A stretch of 64,000 bases of DNA from Aeromicrobium endophyticum (lineage in GTDB: Bacteria; Actinomycetota; Actinomycetes; Propionibacteriales; Nocardioidaceae): the NCBI RefSeq assembly GCF_003586285.1, contig NZ_QUBR01000002.1, positions 372,001-436,000 on the forward strand, read 5' to 3'. The notes beneath the pieces were generated by a model that was not told the origin of the DNA, did not search any database, and saw nothing but the letters and a program-made list of their open reading frames with translations. Shown here piece by piece: positions 16,528 through 25,554 of this stretch. Within the stretch, counting starts at the first letter, position 1; each line of letters begins with the position of its first letter. The translations under genes and the position numbers were made by a program.

Positions 16528-17600
16528 TGGACCACACTGGCCCTATGGGGGACGGGTACGTGGACGACGGCTTCGAGGCGATCGTGGCCGAGGCCGGCCC
16601 CGAGGACCGCGCCTTCGAAGCCGCCCTGCGTCCTCGCACGCTCGACGAGCTCGTCGGGCAGGAGCGCGTGCGCGAGCAGCTGTCGCTGATGCTCGAGGCG
16701 GCCGTCGCGCGCGGGCGCACCCCCGACCACGTCCTGCTGTCGGGCCCACCGGGCCTGGGCAAGACGACCCTGGCCATGATCATCGCCAACCAGCTCGGTG
16801 CGCCGCTGCGCATCACGAGCGGCCCGGCGATCCAGCACGCCGGTGACCTCGCCGCCATCCTGTCGGGCGTCAACGAGGGCGACGTGCTGTTCATCGACGA
16901 GATCCACCGCATGTCGCGCCCGGCCGAAGAACTGCTCTACATGGCGATGGAGGACTTCCGCGTCGACGTCATCGTCGGCAAGGGACCGGGCGCGACAGCG
17001 ATCCCGCTCGAGATCCCGCCCTTCACGGTTGTGGGCGCCACCACCCGCGCAGGCCTGCTGCCCAGCCCCCTGCGCGACCGCTTCGGCTTCACGGCCCAGC
17101 TCGACTACTACGACACCGACGAGCTGCACCGCATCGTCGTCCGGTCGGCCGGGCTGCTCGACCTCGAGGTCACCGGCGACGGCGGGCGCGAGATCGCCTC
17201 GCGATCGCGCGGCACCCCGCGCATCGCCAACCGTCTGCTGCGACGCGTGCGCGACTACGCCGAGGTGCGCGCCGGGGGAGTCGTCGACCACGACGTCGCC
17301 CGCGACGCACTGTCGCTGTACGAGGTCGACCAGCTCGGGCTCGACCGGCTCGACCGGGCCGTGCTCACGGCGCTGTGCCGCAGCTTCAACGGGGGACCGG
17401 TCGGCATCTCGACGCTCGCCGTCGCGGTGGCCGAGGAGCGCGAGACCGTCGAAGAGCTGGCCGAACCCTTCCTCGTCCGGCTCGGATTCCTCGCGCGGAC
17501 GCCCCGGGGACGGGTCGCGACGGCTGCGGCGTGGCGCCACCTCGGGCTCGCCGTGCCGGCCGGCACCGAGCAGCTGGCACTGCCCGACGACCCTGGCTGA
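16527..17600 (+). CDS. ruvB: Holliday junction branch migration ATPase RuvB
   Basis: 357 residues from ATG 16527 (TGATGG overlap with ruvA); ATG 16545 is an alternative. [18 protein letters not shown] is followed by Walker [12 protein letters not shown], Walker [18 protein letters not shown], the GATTRAGLL sensor and [10 protein letters not shown]. The C-terminal winged helix ([13 protein letters not shown]) binds DNA. It motors branch migration with RuvA. Confidence 0.97.
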   Translation: MDHTGPMGDGYVDDGFEAIVAEAGPEDRAFEAALRPRTLDELVGQERVREQLSLMLEAAVARGRTPDHVLLSGPPGLGKTTLAMIIANQLGAPLRITSGPAIQHAGDLAAILSGVNEGDVLFIDEIHRMSRPAEELLYMAMEDFRVDVIVGKGPGATAIPLEIPPFTVVGATTRAGLLPSPLRDRFGFTAQLDYYDTDELHRIVVRSAGLLDLEVTGDGGREIASRSRGTPRIANRLLRRVRDYAEVRAGGVVDHDVARDALSLYEVDQLGLDRLDRAVLTALCRSFNGGPVGISTLAVAVAEERETVEELAEPFLVRLGFLARTPRGRVATAAAWRHLGLAVPAGTEQLALPDDPG

Positions 17601-17716
17601 ACGCCACACCGTGCGGGGGAGCACCATTGAACGGTTGCCGGGTTAAACTATCCGGCGGCCCACCGGCCACCTCCCGCTCCGGCGGGCACTCTCACATCCA
17701 CGACGGAGCATCCACC

Positions 17717-18007
17717 GTGAACGACTGGGCGTCCATCCTCCCCCTCGTCATCCTGGTCATCGCCTTCCTGGTGCTGGTCATCCGGCCCGCCCGGGCCAAC
17801 CGGCGCCAGTTCCAGCAGCTGCAGAGCACGCTGGCCCCGGGCCAGCAGGTCATGCTGGCCAGCGGGATCTTCGGCGAGATCGTGACGATCGGCGACGAGA
17901 CGATCGAGCTGCGCATCGCGGCCCAGACCGTCGTGACCGTCAACCGGCACGCTGTCTCGCGCGTCGTCACGCCCGCGTCCGAGAACGAAACGAGTACAGA
18001 CCTCTGA
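17717..18007 (+). CDS. yajC: Preprotein translocase subunit YajC
   Basis: 96 residues from GTG 17717. One N-terminal membrane helix (ILPLVILVIAFLVLVI), then the conserved RPARANRRQFQQLQSTLAPGQ-like segment and MLASGIFGEIV. YajC joins SecD and SecF as an accessory to the SecYEG translocon. The TGA overlaps the secD ATG by one base. The 116-base gap before it holds a TAAACT hexamer (17644-17649) that could be a -10. Confidence 0.93.
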   Translation: MNDWASILPLVILVIAFLVLVIRPARANRRQFQQLQSTLAPGQQVMLASGIFGEIVTIGDETIELRIAAQTVVTVNRHAVSRVVTPASENETSTDL

Positions 18008-19647
18008 TGGCCACCAAACCTCAGCGCAGCTCCAACCGGGCGCGCCCGATGCGTACCGTCGTCATCTTCCTGGCGGTCATCGTCGCGCTCTACGCACTCG
18101 TCGCCCTGATCGGCGCGACCGGCTCGAAGAAGGACGACAGCCCCTGGCACCCGAAGCTCGGGCTCGACCTCGAGGGCGGTACCCGCATCACCTTCGAGGC
18201 CAAGGCCGAGCCGGGCAAGAAGGTCGATGCGCCCAAGCTCGAGCAGGCTCGCAACATCATCGACCAGCGTGTCAACGCGTCGGGTGTGGCCGAGGCCGAG
18301 GTGACGACGCAGGGCGGCGACCAGATCATCGTCGAGATCCCCGGCGAGAAGCGCGCCAACATCGTCGACGAGGTCGGCAAGACCGCGCAGCTGCGGTTCC
18401 GCCTCGTGTGGGCCGGCAACCTGCCCAGCGCGACGACGCCGGCCGACGTGAGCGCGCAGAAAGCCGTCGTCGACAAGGTGGACTGGTCGAAGGTCAGCCT
18501 CGACCAGATGATCACGGCCGAGACGCAGGGCCTGCAGACCCTGCCCGCCGACGTGCAGCCCGCCATCAAGGCCCTGCAGGAGGAAGCCGCCGGGTTCGTG
18601 TGCGACCCCAAGGGCGTCGACGTCGACGACGTCGCGAACAAGCCCCTGGTCACGTGCGACACGTCGACCGGTGACGTCCAGATCCTCAGCCCCACGGTGG
18701 TGCCCGGCTCCGACATCGCCAAGGCCGAGCCCCAGTACGACAGCCAGCGCGCCCAGTGGACCATCGCCGTCAAGCTCAAGGGCGACAGCAAGGGAGCCTT
18801 CAAGGCCGTCACGACCGAGCTGTCGAAGGCACAGAACCAGTTCGCGATCGTGCTGGACGGCGAGACCATCTCGACGCTGGCCTCGCAGGCGGCCATCACC
18901 AACGGTGAGTCGTCGATCCAGGGCGGCTTCACGGCCACCACCGCCAAGCAGCTGTCCAACCAGCTCAAGTTCGGCGCCCTGCCGCTGACGTTCAGCGTCA
19001 ACGGCAGCGAGGAGATCGGGCCGTCGTTGGCCGGCACGCAGCTCAACGCCGGCCTCGCGGCCGGCGCGATCGGCCTGCTGCTCGTCGTCGTCTACTGCCT
19101 GCTCTACTACCGCGGGCTGGGCCTGGTCATCATCGGCTCGCTGCTGGTGGCCTCGGCGCTGACCTACGTCATGGTGCTGCTGCTCGGTCAGGGCGTCGGC
19201 TTCACGCTGACGCTGCCGGGCATCGCCGGACTCATCGTGGCCATCGGCATCACGGCCGACTCGTTCATCGTGTTCTTCGAGCGCATCCGCGACGAGGTGC
19301 GCGACGGCAAGTCGCTGAGGCTGGCCGTCGAGGCGGGCTGGGTGCGCGCCCGCAGCACGATCCTCGCCGCCGACGCGGTGTCGATCATCGCCGCGGTGAC
19401 GCTGTTCATCTTCGCGATCGGCGTGGTGCGCGGCTTCGCCTTCGCACTGGGCCTGACCACGCTGATCGACGTGTTCGTGGTGTTCTTCTTCACCAAGCCC
19501 CTGGTGTCGCTGCTCGCACGCACGAAGTTCTTCGGCCAGGGCCACAAGCTCTCCGGGCTGGACGCGTCGCACCTCGGCATCACCGGCCGCAAGGTCAGCG
19601 AGATCGCTCGCGCCGCCAAGCCCAGCACCCCCGGAAAGGCCATCTGA
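18007..19647 (+). CDS. secD: Protein translocase subunit SecD
   Basis: 546 residues. SecD uses the proton-motive force to finish export of proteins through SecYEG. A first membrane helix (TVVIFLAVIVALYALVALIG) is followed by LGLDLEGGTRITFEA, the SecD D1 motif, a large extracytoplasmic domain, and five C-terminal helices including GLIVAIGITADSFIVFFERI with the conserved Asp and Arg. The central domain has an added stretch (about residues 130-215), as often in actinobacteria. One-base overlap with yajC and secF. Confidence 0.97.
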   Translation: MATKPQRSSNRARPMRTVVIFLAVIVALYALVALIGATGSKKDDSPWHPKLGLDLEGGTRITFEAKAEPGKKVDAPKLEQARNIIDQRVNASGVAEAEVTTQGGDQIIVEIPGEKRANIVDEVGKTAQLRFRLVWAGNLPSATTPADVSAQKAVVDKVDWSKVSLDQMITAETQGLQTLPADVQPAIKALQEEAAGFVCDPKGVDVDDVANKPLVTCDTSTGDVQILSPTVVPGSDIAKAEPQYDSQRAQWTIAVKLKGDSKGAFKAVTTELSKAQNQFAIVLDGETISTLASQAAITNGESSIQGGFTATTAKQLSNQLKFGALPLTFSVNGSEEIGPSLAGTQLNAGLAAGAIGLLLVVVYCLLYYRGLGLVIIGSLLVASALTYVMVLLLGQGVGFTLTLPGIAGLIVAIGITADSFIVFFERIRDEVRDGKSLRLAVEAGWVRARSTILAADAVSIIAAVTLFIFAIGVVRGFAFALGLTTLIDVFVVFFFTKPLVSLLARTKFFGQGHKLSGLDASHLGITGRKVSEIARAAKPSTPGKAI

Positions 19648-20753
19648 TGGGTCGCATCAGCACATTCGGTCAGCACCTCTACGAGGGGCGCATCGCCTTC
19701 GACTTCGTCGGACGGCGCAAGCTCTGGTACTCCATCTCGGCCGGCATCGTCGTGCTCGCTGCCCTGGCGTTCATGGTGCGAGGCTTCAACTACGGCGTCG
19801 AGTTCAAGGGTGGCGTCGAGTTCACCGCGACGGTCAAGGTCGCCAACAGCGAGACGTCCGACCGCCTGACCCAGGCCGTCGAGGACTCCGGGGCGCCCGA
19901 CGCGGGCGATCCGACCGTCCAGACGTCCGGCTCCGACCTGATCCGCATCCAGACCCGCGCCCTCTCGCAGGACGAGGCGACGAAGGTCTCGAAGTCGCTC
20001 GAGAAGGCCGGTGCCACCGAGGTCAGCCAGAACCTGATCGGTCCCACCTACGGCAAGCAGGTGGCGACCAAGGCGCTGACCGGACTGATCGTGTTCCTGG
20101 TCGTGATCGTCCTGTTCATCTGGGCCTACTTCCGCGAGTGGCGGATGTCCGTCGCCGGCATCGTCGCGCTCGTGCACGACCTCGTGATCACCGCCGGTGT
20201 GTACGCACTGTCGGGCTTCGAGGTCACCCCCGCCACCGTGACCGGCCTGCTGACGATCCTCGGCTTCTCGCTGTACGACACCGTCGTGGTGTTCGACAAG
20301 GTGCGCGAGAACACCAAGGGGATCTTGTCGTCGACGTCCAAGACGTACGCCGAGCAGGCCAACCTGGCCGTCAACCAGACCCTCGTGCGCTCGATCAACA
20401 CCTCGATCACGGCCCTGCTGCCGGTCGGCGCACTGCTGATCGTCGGAGCCGGCGTGCTCGGCACCGGCCCGCTGAAGGACCTCGCCCTGGCGCTGTTCGT
20501 CGGCATGGCGGCCGGCGCCTACTCGTCGATCTTCATCGCGACCCCGCTGGTCTCGCAGCTCAAGGAGCACGAGCCGGCCATGCAGGCCCAGGCCAAGCGT
20601 GTGCTCGCCCGGCGTGCCAAGGAGGGTGCCCTGGTCACCACCGCGGCGTCCGCGCCCGCGGCGCCGGCGAGGCCCGTGCAGTCGTCGGGGGCCGCCAAGC
20701 GCGCGCAGCCCTCACGCAAGCCTCGCTCGCAGCGGGGCAAGGGGGGTTCCTGA
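19647..20753 (+). CDS. secF: Protein translocase subunit SecF
   Basis: 368 residues. FNYGVEFKGGVEFTA is the SecF D1 motif; YDTVVVFDKVRENTKG is the conserved transmembrane-4 block. Six membrane helices, with a basic, Ala/Pro-rich cytoplasmic tail of about 60 residues (AKRVLARRAKEGA to GKGGS) longer than in enteric SecF. It is the last gene of yajC-secD-secF. Confidence 0.97.
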   Translation: MGRISTFGQHLYEGRIAFDFVGRRKLWYSISAGIVVLAALAFMVRGFNYGVEFKGGVEFTATVKVANSETSDRLTQAVEDSGAPDAGDPTVQTSGSDLIRIQTRALSQDEATKVSKSLEKAGATEVSQNLIGPTYGKQVATKALTGLIVFLVVIVLFIWAYFREWRMSVAGIVALVHDLVITAGVYALSGFEVTPATVTGLLTILGFSLYDTVVVFDKVRENTKGILSSTSKTYAEQANLAVNQTLVRSINTSITALLPVGALLIVGAGVLGTGPLKDLALALFVGMAAGAYSSIFIATPLVSQLKEHEPAMQAQAKRVLARRAKEGALVTTAASAPAAPARPVQSSGAAKRAQPSRKPRSQRGKGGS

Positions 20754-20842
20754 CCGAGGGGGTCACCGGCGCGTGACATCATGCTGACGACACTTGGTCG
20801 GCGGCGCGGGCCGGTTCCGCACCCCTTGCACGAGGAGCACAC

Positions 20843-21313
20843 GTGAAGATCTCTCAGGCGCTGGTCGGCGCCGTCCTCATCGGCGCGAGCCTGGCAGCCT
20901 GCAGCGGCAGCAGCGACGGGGGAGACGACGCGGGCAGCAGCTACTGCAAGGACATCAAGGCCGCGAAGCCGACCTTCGAGACCCTCGCCTCGGGCGATCT
21001 GTCCGAGCTCGAGAAGGGGTTCACGACCTTCCACCGGCTGGCCGACGAGGCGCCCGACGAGCTGAAGGACCAGTGGAAGGTGCTCGACGACGCTGCCGAC
21101 TCGGTCGAGGACAAGCTCAAGGAGGCCGGACTGACGTTCGACGACCTGCCCGACATCCAGGCCGGCAAGCTGCCCGAGGGCGTCAGCGTCGAGAAGCTGA
21201 CCGCCTTCGCGGCCGACCTGCAGAAGCTCAACAACGACACCTTCGCCGAGGCGCGCACCGAGATCGGCAAGCAGGCCAAGGACGTGTGCGGCGTCGAGCT
21301 CGGCGCAGGCTGA
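20843..21313 (+). CDS. Putative lipoprotein, paralogue of the one after pyrF
   Basis: 156 residues from GTG 20843. The signal peptide ends in the lipobox SLAAC with the lipidated Cys at 20, followed by a Ser/Gly/Asp linker. The mature part starts YC (34-35), is acidic and helical, has a DQWKVLDDAAD segment followed by AGLTFDDL, and ends DVCGVELGAG. The YC and final C, the W-x-x-x-D-x-A segment and AG(L/I)TFD recur in the lipoprotein at 56665, so the two are one family; the two cysteines could form a disulfide outside the membrane. Function unknown. Confidence 0.8.
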   Translation: MKISQALVGAVLIGASLAACSGSSDGGDDAGSSYCKDIKAAKPTFETLASGDLSELEKGFTTFHRLADEAPDELKDQWKVLDDAADSVEDKLKEAGLTFDDLPDIQAGKLPEGVSVEKLTAFAADLQKLNNDTFAEARTEIGKQAKDVCGVELGAG

Positions 21314-21372
21314 CGCCACCAGACCCCGCCCCGCGGGTCGCCCCGACAGCACGCCCACCCGGAAGGATCTTC

Positions 21373-21903
21373 GTGACCGAGCTAGACGCCGCGATCGACC
21401 GACTCGTACGTCCCATCGCCGACTGGCCCGAGCCGGGCGTCACGTTCCGCGACATCACCCCGTTGCTGGCCGACCCCGTCGCCTTCGAGGCCGTGATCGA
21501 CGGTCTGGTCCTCCTGGCTGAGAAAGCCGGCCCGGTCGACGCCGTGCTGGGCGTCGAGGCGCGAGGCTTCATCTTCGGCCCGTCGATCGCGCTGCGACTG
21601 GGCGTCGGGTTCGTGCCGGTGCGCAAGGCCGGCAAGCTGCCGTCCACGTCGCTGTCGACGTCGTACGACCTCGAGTACGGCTCGGCGACCATGGAGATGC
21701 ACGTCGACGCCGTCGTCCCGGGCGCCCGGGTGCTGGTCGTCGACGACGTCCTGGCCACGGGCGGGACGCTGCTGGCAGCGGCCGACCTCGTCGCCCAAGC
21801 GGGCGCGAGCGTGGCCGGCAACCTCGTCCTGATCGAGCTGTCCGCCCTCGGCGGCCGCGAGCGCATCGGCGCCGCCGGCTGCGAGTCGCTTCGCAGCTAC
21901 TGA
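21373..21903 (+). CDS. apt: Adenine phosphoribosyltransferase
   Basis: 176 residues from GTG 21373, with GGAAGGA upstream. It salvages adenine to AMP using PRPP. WPEPGVTFRDITPLL, GVEARGFIFG and the PRPP-binding VLVVDDVLATGGTLLAAAD are diagnostic. The secDF-apt-relA order is common in actinobacteria and firmicutes. Confidence 0.95.
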   Translation: MTELDAAIDRLVRPIADWPEPGVTFRDITPLLADPVAFEAVIDGLVLLAEKAGPVDAVLGVEARGFIFGPSIALRLGVGFVPVRKAGKLPSTSLSTSYDLEYGSATMEMHVDAVVPGARVLVVDDVLATGGTLLAAADLVAQAGASVAGNLVLIELSALGGRERIGAAGCESLRSY

Positions 21904-21932
21904 ATCCCTCCCACCGACCGAATCGAGACCGC

Positions 21933-22025
21933 ATGAACCCCCGACAGGTCCGCGTCGTCGCACTCGTCCTGGTGGCGATCCTCGTGCTGGGTGCCGCCGC
22001 GACGTTGCTCGGCGAGCTCGTCTGA
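21933..22025 (+). CDS. 30-residue single-pass membrane peptide
   Basis: ATG 21933 to TGA 22025. MNPRQVRVVALVLVAILVLG begins a short basic N-terminus followed by one hydrophobic helix (residues 8-28) and ends LLGELV. It fits between apt and the relA promoter. Short peptides of this shape (Arg-rich start, one helix) are often present at such places in actinobacteria, but I cannot name a family. A ribosome binding site is weak (GAGACC before the ATG). Confidence 0.5.
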   Translation: MNPRQVRVVALVLVAILVLGAAATLLGELV

Positions 22026-22051
22026 CCGAACGACCGTGCACACCGTCCGAC

Positions 22052-22057
22052 TAGACT
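22052..22057 (+). promoter_or_regulatory. -10 element of relA
   Basis: TAGACT, giving a leader of about 16 bases that carries GAGGAGA (22069-22075) before GTG 22080. Confidence 0.55.
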
Positions 22058-22079
22058 GAGCAGACAGTGAGGAGAGCGC

Positions 22080-24383
22080 GTGGCTGATCGCATCGAGACC
22101 CCGTCGGTCGAGTCGAAGAACACCGACTCGGTGCCTACATCTGCGCGCGTGCGCAATCGCCTGGCGCGCATCGGCGGCAGCCGCGCCGGCTCGGTCGACG
22201 TGCTCGACCCGCTGATCAAGGTCTACCGGGCGACGCATCCCAAGGGCGAGGTCGCCGCCATCCAGAAGGCGTACGAGATCGCCGAGCGGATGCACGACGG
22301 CCAGAAGCGCAAGAGCGGCGACCCCTACATCACGCACCCGCTGGCCGTCGCGACCATCCTGGCCGAGCTCGGCATGACCTCGCCGACGCTGTGCGCGGCC
22401 CTGCTGCACGACACGGTCGAGGACACGCCCTACACGCTCGAGCAGCTGACGGCCGACTTCGGCGACGAGGTGCGGCACCTCGTCGACGGTGTGACCAAGC
22501 TCGACAAGGTCAAGTACGGCGACTCGGCGCAGTCCGAGACCATCCGCAAGATGGTCGTGGCGATGAGCCGCGACATCCGCGTGCTCGTCATCAAGCTCGC
22601 CGACCGGCTGCACAACATGCGCACCCTGCGCTACCTGCGTCAGGACAAGCAGGAGCGCATCGCACGCGAGACCATCGAGATCTTCGCCCCGCTGGCGCAC
22701 CGGCTCGGCATGAACACGATCAAGTGGGAGCTCGAGGACCTCGCGTTCGCGACGCTGCACCCCAAGGTCTACGACGAGATCGTGCGTCTTGTGGCCGACC
22801 GCGCGCCGTCCCGCGGCGAGTTCCTCGAGCGGGTGACCAGCGAGGTCGAGTCCGACCTGCGGCACGTCAAGCTCAAGGCGACGGTGTCGAGCCGCCCCAA
22901 GCACTACTACTCGATCTATCAGAAGATGCTGGTCGGCGGCCGCGAGTTCTCCGAGATCTTCGACCTCGTCGGCGTGCGCATCCTGGTCGACTCGGTGGCC
23001 GACTGCTACGGCGTCCTCGGCGTGCTGCACGCGCGCTGGAACCCCATCCCGGGACGGTTCAAGGACTACATCTCGGTGCCGAAGTTCAACATGTACCAGT
23101 CGTTGCACACCACGGTGATCGGCCCGCAGGGCAAGGCCGTCGAGCTGCAGATCCGCACGTACGCGATGCACCGTCGTGCTGAGTACGGTGTCGCCGCGCA
23201 CTGGAAGTACAAGGAAGACGCGACCGCCGGCGGCAGGGGTGCCAAGGGCTCCGACGGCAACGACATGCTGTGGCTGCGCGAGGTGCTCGACTGGCAGTCC
23301 GAGACCGAGGACTCCGTCGACTTCCTCGACTCGCTGCGCTTCGAGATCAACAACGCGGGCGTCTACGCCTACACGCCGCGCGGCGACCTCATCCAGCTGC
23401 CGGCCGAGGCCACACCGGTCGACTTCGCCTACGCCGTGCACACCGAGGTCGGTCACGCCTGCATCGGCGCGCGCGTCAACGGACGGCTGGTCTCGCTCGA
23501 GTCGACGCTCGAGAGCGGCGACGTCGTCGAGATCTTCACGTCCAAGTCGGCCGACGCCGGGCCGAGCCGCGACTGGCTCGACTTCGTCGCGAGCCCCCGC
23601 GCCCGCAACAAGATCCGCCAGTGGTTCACCAAGGAGCGGCGCGAAGAGGCCATCGAGCGCGGCAAGGACCTCATCGCCAAGCAGATGCGCAAGGAGGGGC
23701 TGCCGCTCCACCGGCTGTTCAAGCACGAGACGCTGTCGACGGTGGCCCAAGAGCTGCACCTTCCCGACGTGTCGATGCTGTACGCCGCGGTCGGCGAGGG
23801 CAACGTCGGGCCCCAGAGCGTCGTCGAGCGCGTCATCGACCTGGCCGGTGGGCGCGAGGGGGCGCAGGAGGACCTCGCGGAGGCCACCACGCTGCCGGGC
23901 ATCGGGGCGCGGCGCCCGCGCAACGAGAACCGCGACGCCGGCGTCATCGTCGACGGTCTCGACGGTGACGTCCTGATCAAGCTGGCCCGGTGCTGCACGC
24001 CGGTGCCGGGTGACGACATCCAGGGCTTCGTGACACGCGGCGACGGCGTCTCGGTGCACCGCACCGACTGCGTCAACCTGCTGTCGCTGCGCAGCCAGCC
24101 CGAGCGGCTCGTCGGCGTCCGGTGGGCACCGACGGGCAAGAGCACCTTCCTCGTCGCCGTGCAGGTGGAGGGCCTCGACCGTCCGCGCCTGCTCAGCGAC
24201 ATCACACGGGTCATCTCCGACCAGCACGTCAACATCCTGTCGGCGTCGCTGAGCACTGGTCGCGACCGGGTCGCCAAGTCGAAGTTCACCTTCGAGATGG
24301 CCGATCCGAAGCACCTGGGCCACGTGTTGTCGGCCGTCCGCACGGTCAAGGGCGTCTTCGACGTCTACCGCCTCACCCAGTAA
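22080..24383 (+). CDS. relA: Bifunctional (p)ppGpp synthetase/hydrolase
   Basis: 767 residues. It makes and degrades the stringent-response alarmone. HDTVEDT marks an intact HD hydrolase domain; the synthetase has [11 protein letters not shown] and GRFKDYIS, where the R-x-K-D form (not E-x-D-D) is that of bifunctional Rel enzymes. TGS ([20 protein letters not shown]) and ACT ([15 protein letters not shown]) regulatory domains follow, with [10 protein letters not shown] between. GTG start with a strong ribosome binding site. Its stop codon abuts a repeat array, with a foreign-looking cassette beyond. Confidence 0.97.
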   Translation: MADRIETPSVESKNTDSVPTSARVRNRLARIGGSRAGSVDVLDPLIKVYRATHPKGEVAAIQKAYEIAERMHDGQKRKSGDPYITHPLAVATILAELGMTSPTLCAALLHDTVEDTPYTLEQLTADFGDEVRHLVDGVTKLDKVKYGDSAQSETIRKMVVAMSRDIRVLVIKLADRLHNMRTLRYLRQDKQERIARETIEIFAPLAHRLGMNTIKWELEDLAFATLHPKVYDEIVRLVADRAPSRGEFLERVTSEVESDLRHVKLKATVSSRPKHYYSIYQKMLVGGREFSEIFDLVGVRILVDSVADCYGVLGVLHARWNPIPGRFKDYISVPKFNMYQSLHTTVIGPQGKAVELQIRTYAMHRRAEYGVAAHWKYKEDATAGGRGAKGSDGNDMLWLREVLDWQSETEDSVDFLDSLRFEINNAGVYAYTPRGDLIQLPAEATPVDFAYAVHTEVGHACIGARVNGRLVSLESTLESGDVVEIFTSKSADAGPSRDWLDFVASPRARNKIRQWFTKERREEAIERGKDLIAKQMRKEGLPLHRLFKHETLSTVAQELHLPDVSMLYAAVGEGNVGPQSVVERVIDLAGGREGAQEDLAEATTLPGIGARRPRNENRDAGVIVDGLDGDVLIKLARCCTPVPGDDIQGFVTRGDGVSVHRTDCVNLLSLRSQPERLVGVRWAPTGKSTFLVAVQVEGLDRPRLLSDITRVISDQHVNILSASLSTGRDRVAKSKFTFEMADPKHLGHVLSAVRTVKGVFDVYRLTQ

Positions 24384-24385
24384 CG

Positions 24386-24429
24386 CTGACGCGTGGGTTC
24401 CGCCCCACTGACGCGTGGGTTCCGCCCTA
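24386..24429. repeat. Two tandem copies of a 22-bp repeat (left array)
   Basis: The unit CTGACGCGTGGGTTCCGCCC plus CA/TA occurs at 24386-24407 and 24408-24429, starting two bases after the relA stop. The same unit appears in inverted orientation, six times, on the far side of the AbiEi-like gene. Confidence 0.9.
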
Positions 24430-24431
24430 CC

Positions 24432-25358
24432 TCAGCCGCGAGCTCCCCAGCGACGGGCCAAGGGTGTCATCCCGAGCGCGGCGCCGAGCTCGTCCTCGAA
24501 CGAGGTGTCGGCGCCGAAGATCCGACCCCGAGTGGCATTGATCCAACGCCACCCGTACACGTCGGTCAGGTATCCGCGCCGGTCGTCGTCGTGCTGTCGG
24601 TGGCCGGCATCGGTGTGGAACTCCCGACCGTCGAACTCGCTGCCGATGAGGCGCTCCGGGTACGACAGGTCGATGAAGAAGGTTCGCCCGAAGTCGTCGA
24701 CCACCTCGTGTTGGGCCTCGGGCGGCGGGAACCCCGCGTCGAGCATTCGCAGGCGCTGCCACGACTCGCCGGGGGACTGTGTCTTGGGCTCGATGACAGC
24801 CGCCAGGCTCCGCGCCTGCACGATGCCGCGATACCCGTTGAGGCGCGCGACGTAGTCGACGACCTCGGGTGCGCGAACGAGCCCGGCTGCCGCGAAGGCG
24901 TCCGCCGCGGCGAGTGCGTACGGCCGGTACATCGAGCGAAGAAGGTCCGACACCGTGCGCAGCGGCGTGGTCAGGTGGATGCCATCGACGAAGTCGATGT
25001 CCTCCGAGCGCAGGATGGCCTGCCTGCCGCGGCTCCCAGGTCGGACGATGCGCGATCCACCGTGCTGAAGCACCATGGCGGGGGTGAAGTCGTGCCTGTC
25101 GCCGGGCGCGAAGACGTCCAGACCCATGACCCACGCAGCCGTCTCATCGCACACGACCGCGTTCGACGGCGTCACGAGGCGGAGTGCCCGCATGCGGCCC
25201 CGGCGGGAGTCGGGAACGCGAGCGTCGACGTACACGCCGCGAAACTCTCGGCGGAGGGCGCCGAGGGCGAACATGGACCGCAGGTGCTTCGGGTGGAGCC
25301 CGAGATCGCGGCCCTGCAGCACGGTGAACGGATATCCGTCGTTGACGAGCTCAGACAC
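24432..25358 (-). CDS. AbiEi-antitoxin-like protein with C-terminal DUF559/VSR-like nuclease fold
   Basis: 308 residues from GTG 25358; a TTG at 25409 is also possible, and the longer open frame runs into the repeat array. The N-terminal part (VLQGRDLGLHPKHLRSMF, then REFRGVYV and DETAAWVMGLDVF) resembles the winged-helix start of type IV AbiEi antitoxin-like proteins. The C-terminal part (SEFDGREFHTDAGHRQHDDD, RRGYLTDVYGWRWI) has the pattern of DUF559/Vsr-type endonuclease-fold domains. Such solitary genes are frequent in actinobacteria. No partner AbiEii toxin gene is adjacent. It sits alone between convergent housekeeping genes, flanked by inverted 22-bp repeat arrays, which suggests a mobile or horizontally exchanged cassette. 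Confidence 0.75.
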   Translation of the reverse strand: MSELVNDGYPFTVLQGRDLGLHPKHLRSMFALGALRREFRGVYVDARVPDSRRGRMRALRLVTPSNAVVCDETAAWVMGLDVFAPGDRHDFTPAMVLQHGGSRIVRPGSRGRQAILRSEDIDFVDGIHLTTPLRTVSDLLRSMYRPYALAAADAFAAAGLVRAPEVVDYVARLNGYRGIVQARSLAAVIEPKTQSPGESWQRLRMLDAGFPPPEAQHEVVDDFGRTFFIDLSYPERLIGSEFDGREFHTDAGHRQHDDDRRGYLTDVYGWRWINATRGRIFGADTSFEDELGAALGMTPLARRWGARG

Positions 25359-25422
25359 GTCACCGATCAAAGAGCGCCCGGGGGCTGGCGTCGAACCGTT
25401 CGTCCACAACCACGCGGCGACA

Positions 25423-25553
25423 GGGCGCAACCCACGCGTCAGCGGGGCGCAACCCACGCGTGAGGGGGGCGCAACCCACGCGTCAGCGGGGCCTAAGCCA
25501 CGCGTCAGCGGGGCGCAACCCACGCGTCAGCGGGGCGCAACCCACGCGTCAGC
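25423..25553. repeat. Six tandem copies of the 22-bp repeat (right array)
   Basis: The ACGCGT core recurs at 25434, 25456, 25478, 25500, 25522 and 25544, exactly 22 bases apart. The unit is GGGGCGCAACCCACGCGTCA plus GC, the reverse complement of the left-array unit with G for C at one position. The second copy has GTGAG for GTCAG and the fourth is degenerate (CCTAAGCC). Each unit can fold a small GGG-CGCAA-CCC hairpin. There are no spacers, so it is not CRISPR. The array abuts the stop codon of the DUF349 gene. Confidence 0.9.
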
Positions 25554-25554
25554 G

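Noticed and set aside
25409-25523. Longer start of the AbiEi-like gene running through the 22-bp repeats
   Set aside because: The translated repeats give a periodic Leu-Thr-Arg-Gly pattern unlike any domain, and no ribosome binding site precedes the far start; the repeats are better taken as non-coding.
24386-25553. Regular repeats considered as a CRISPR array
   Set aside because: Units are directly adjacent with no unique spacers, and no cas genes are present.
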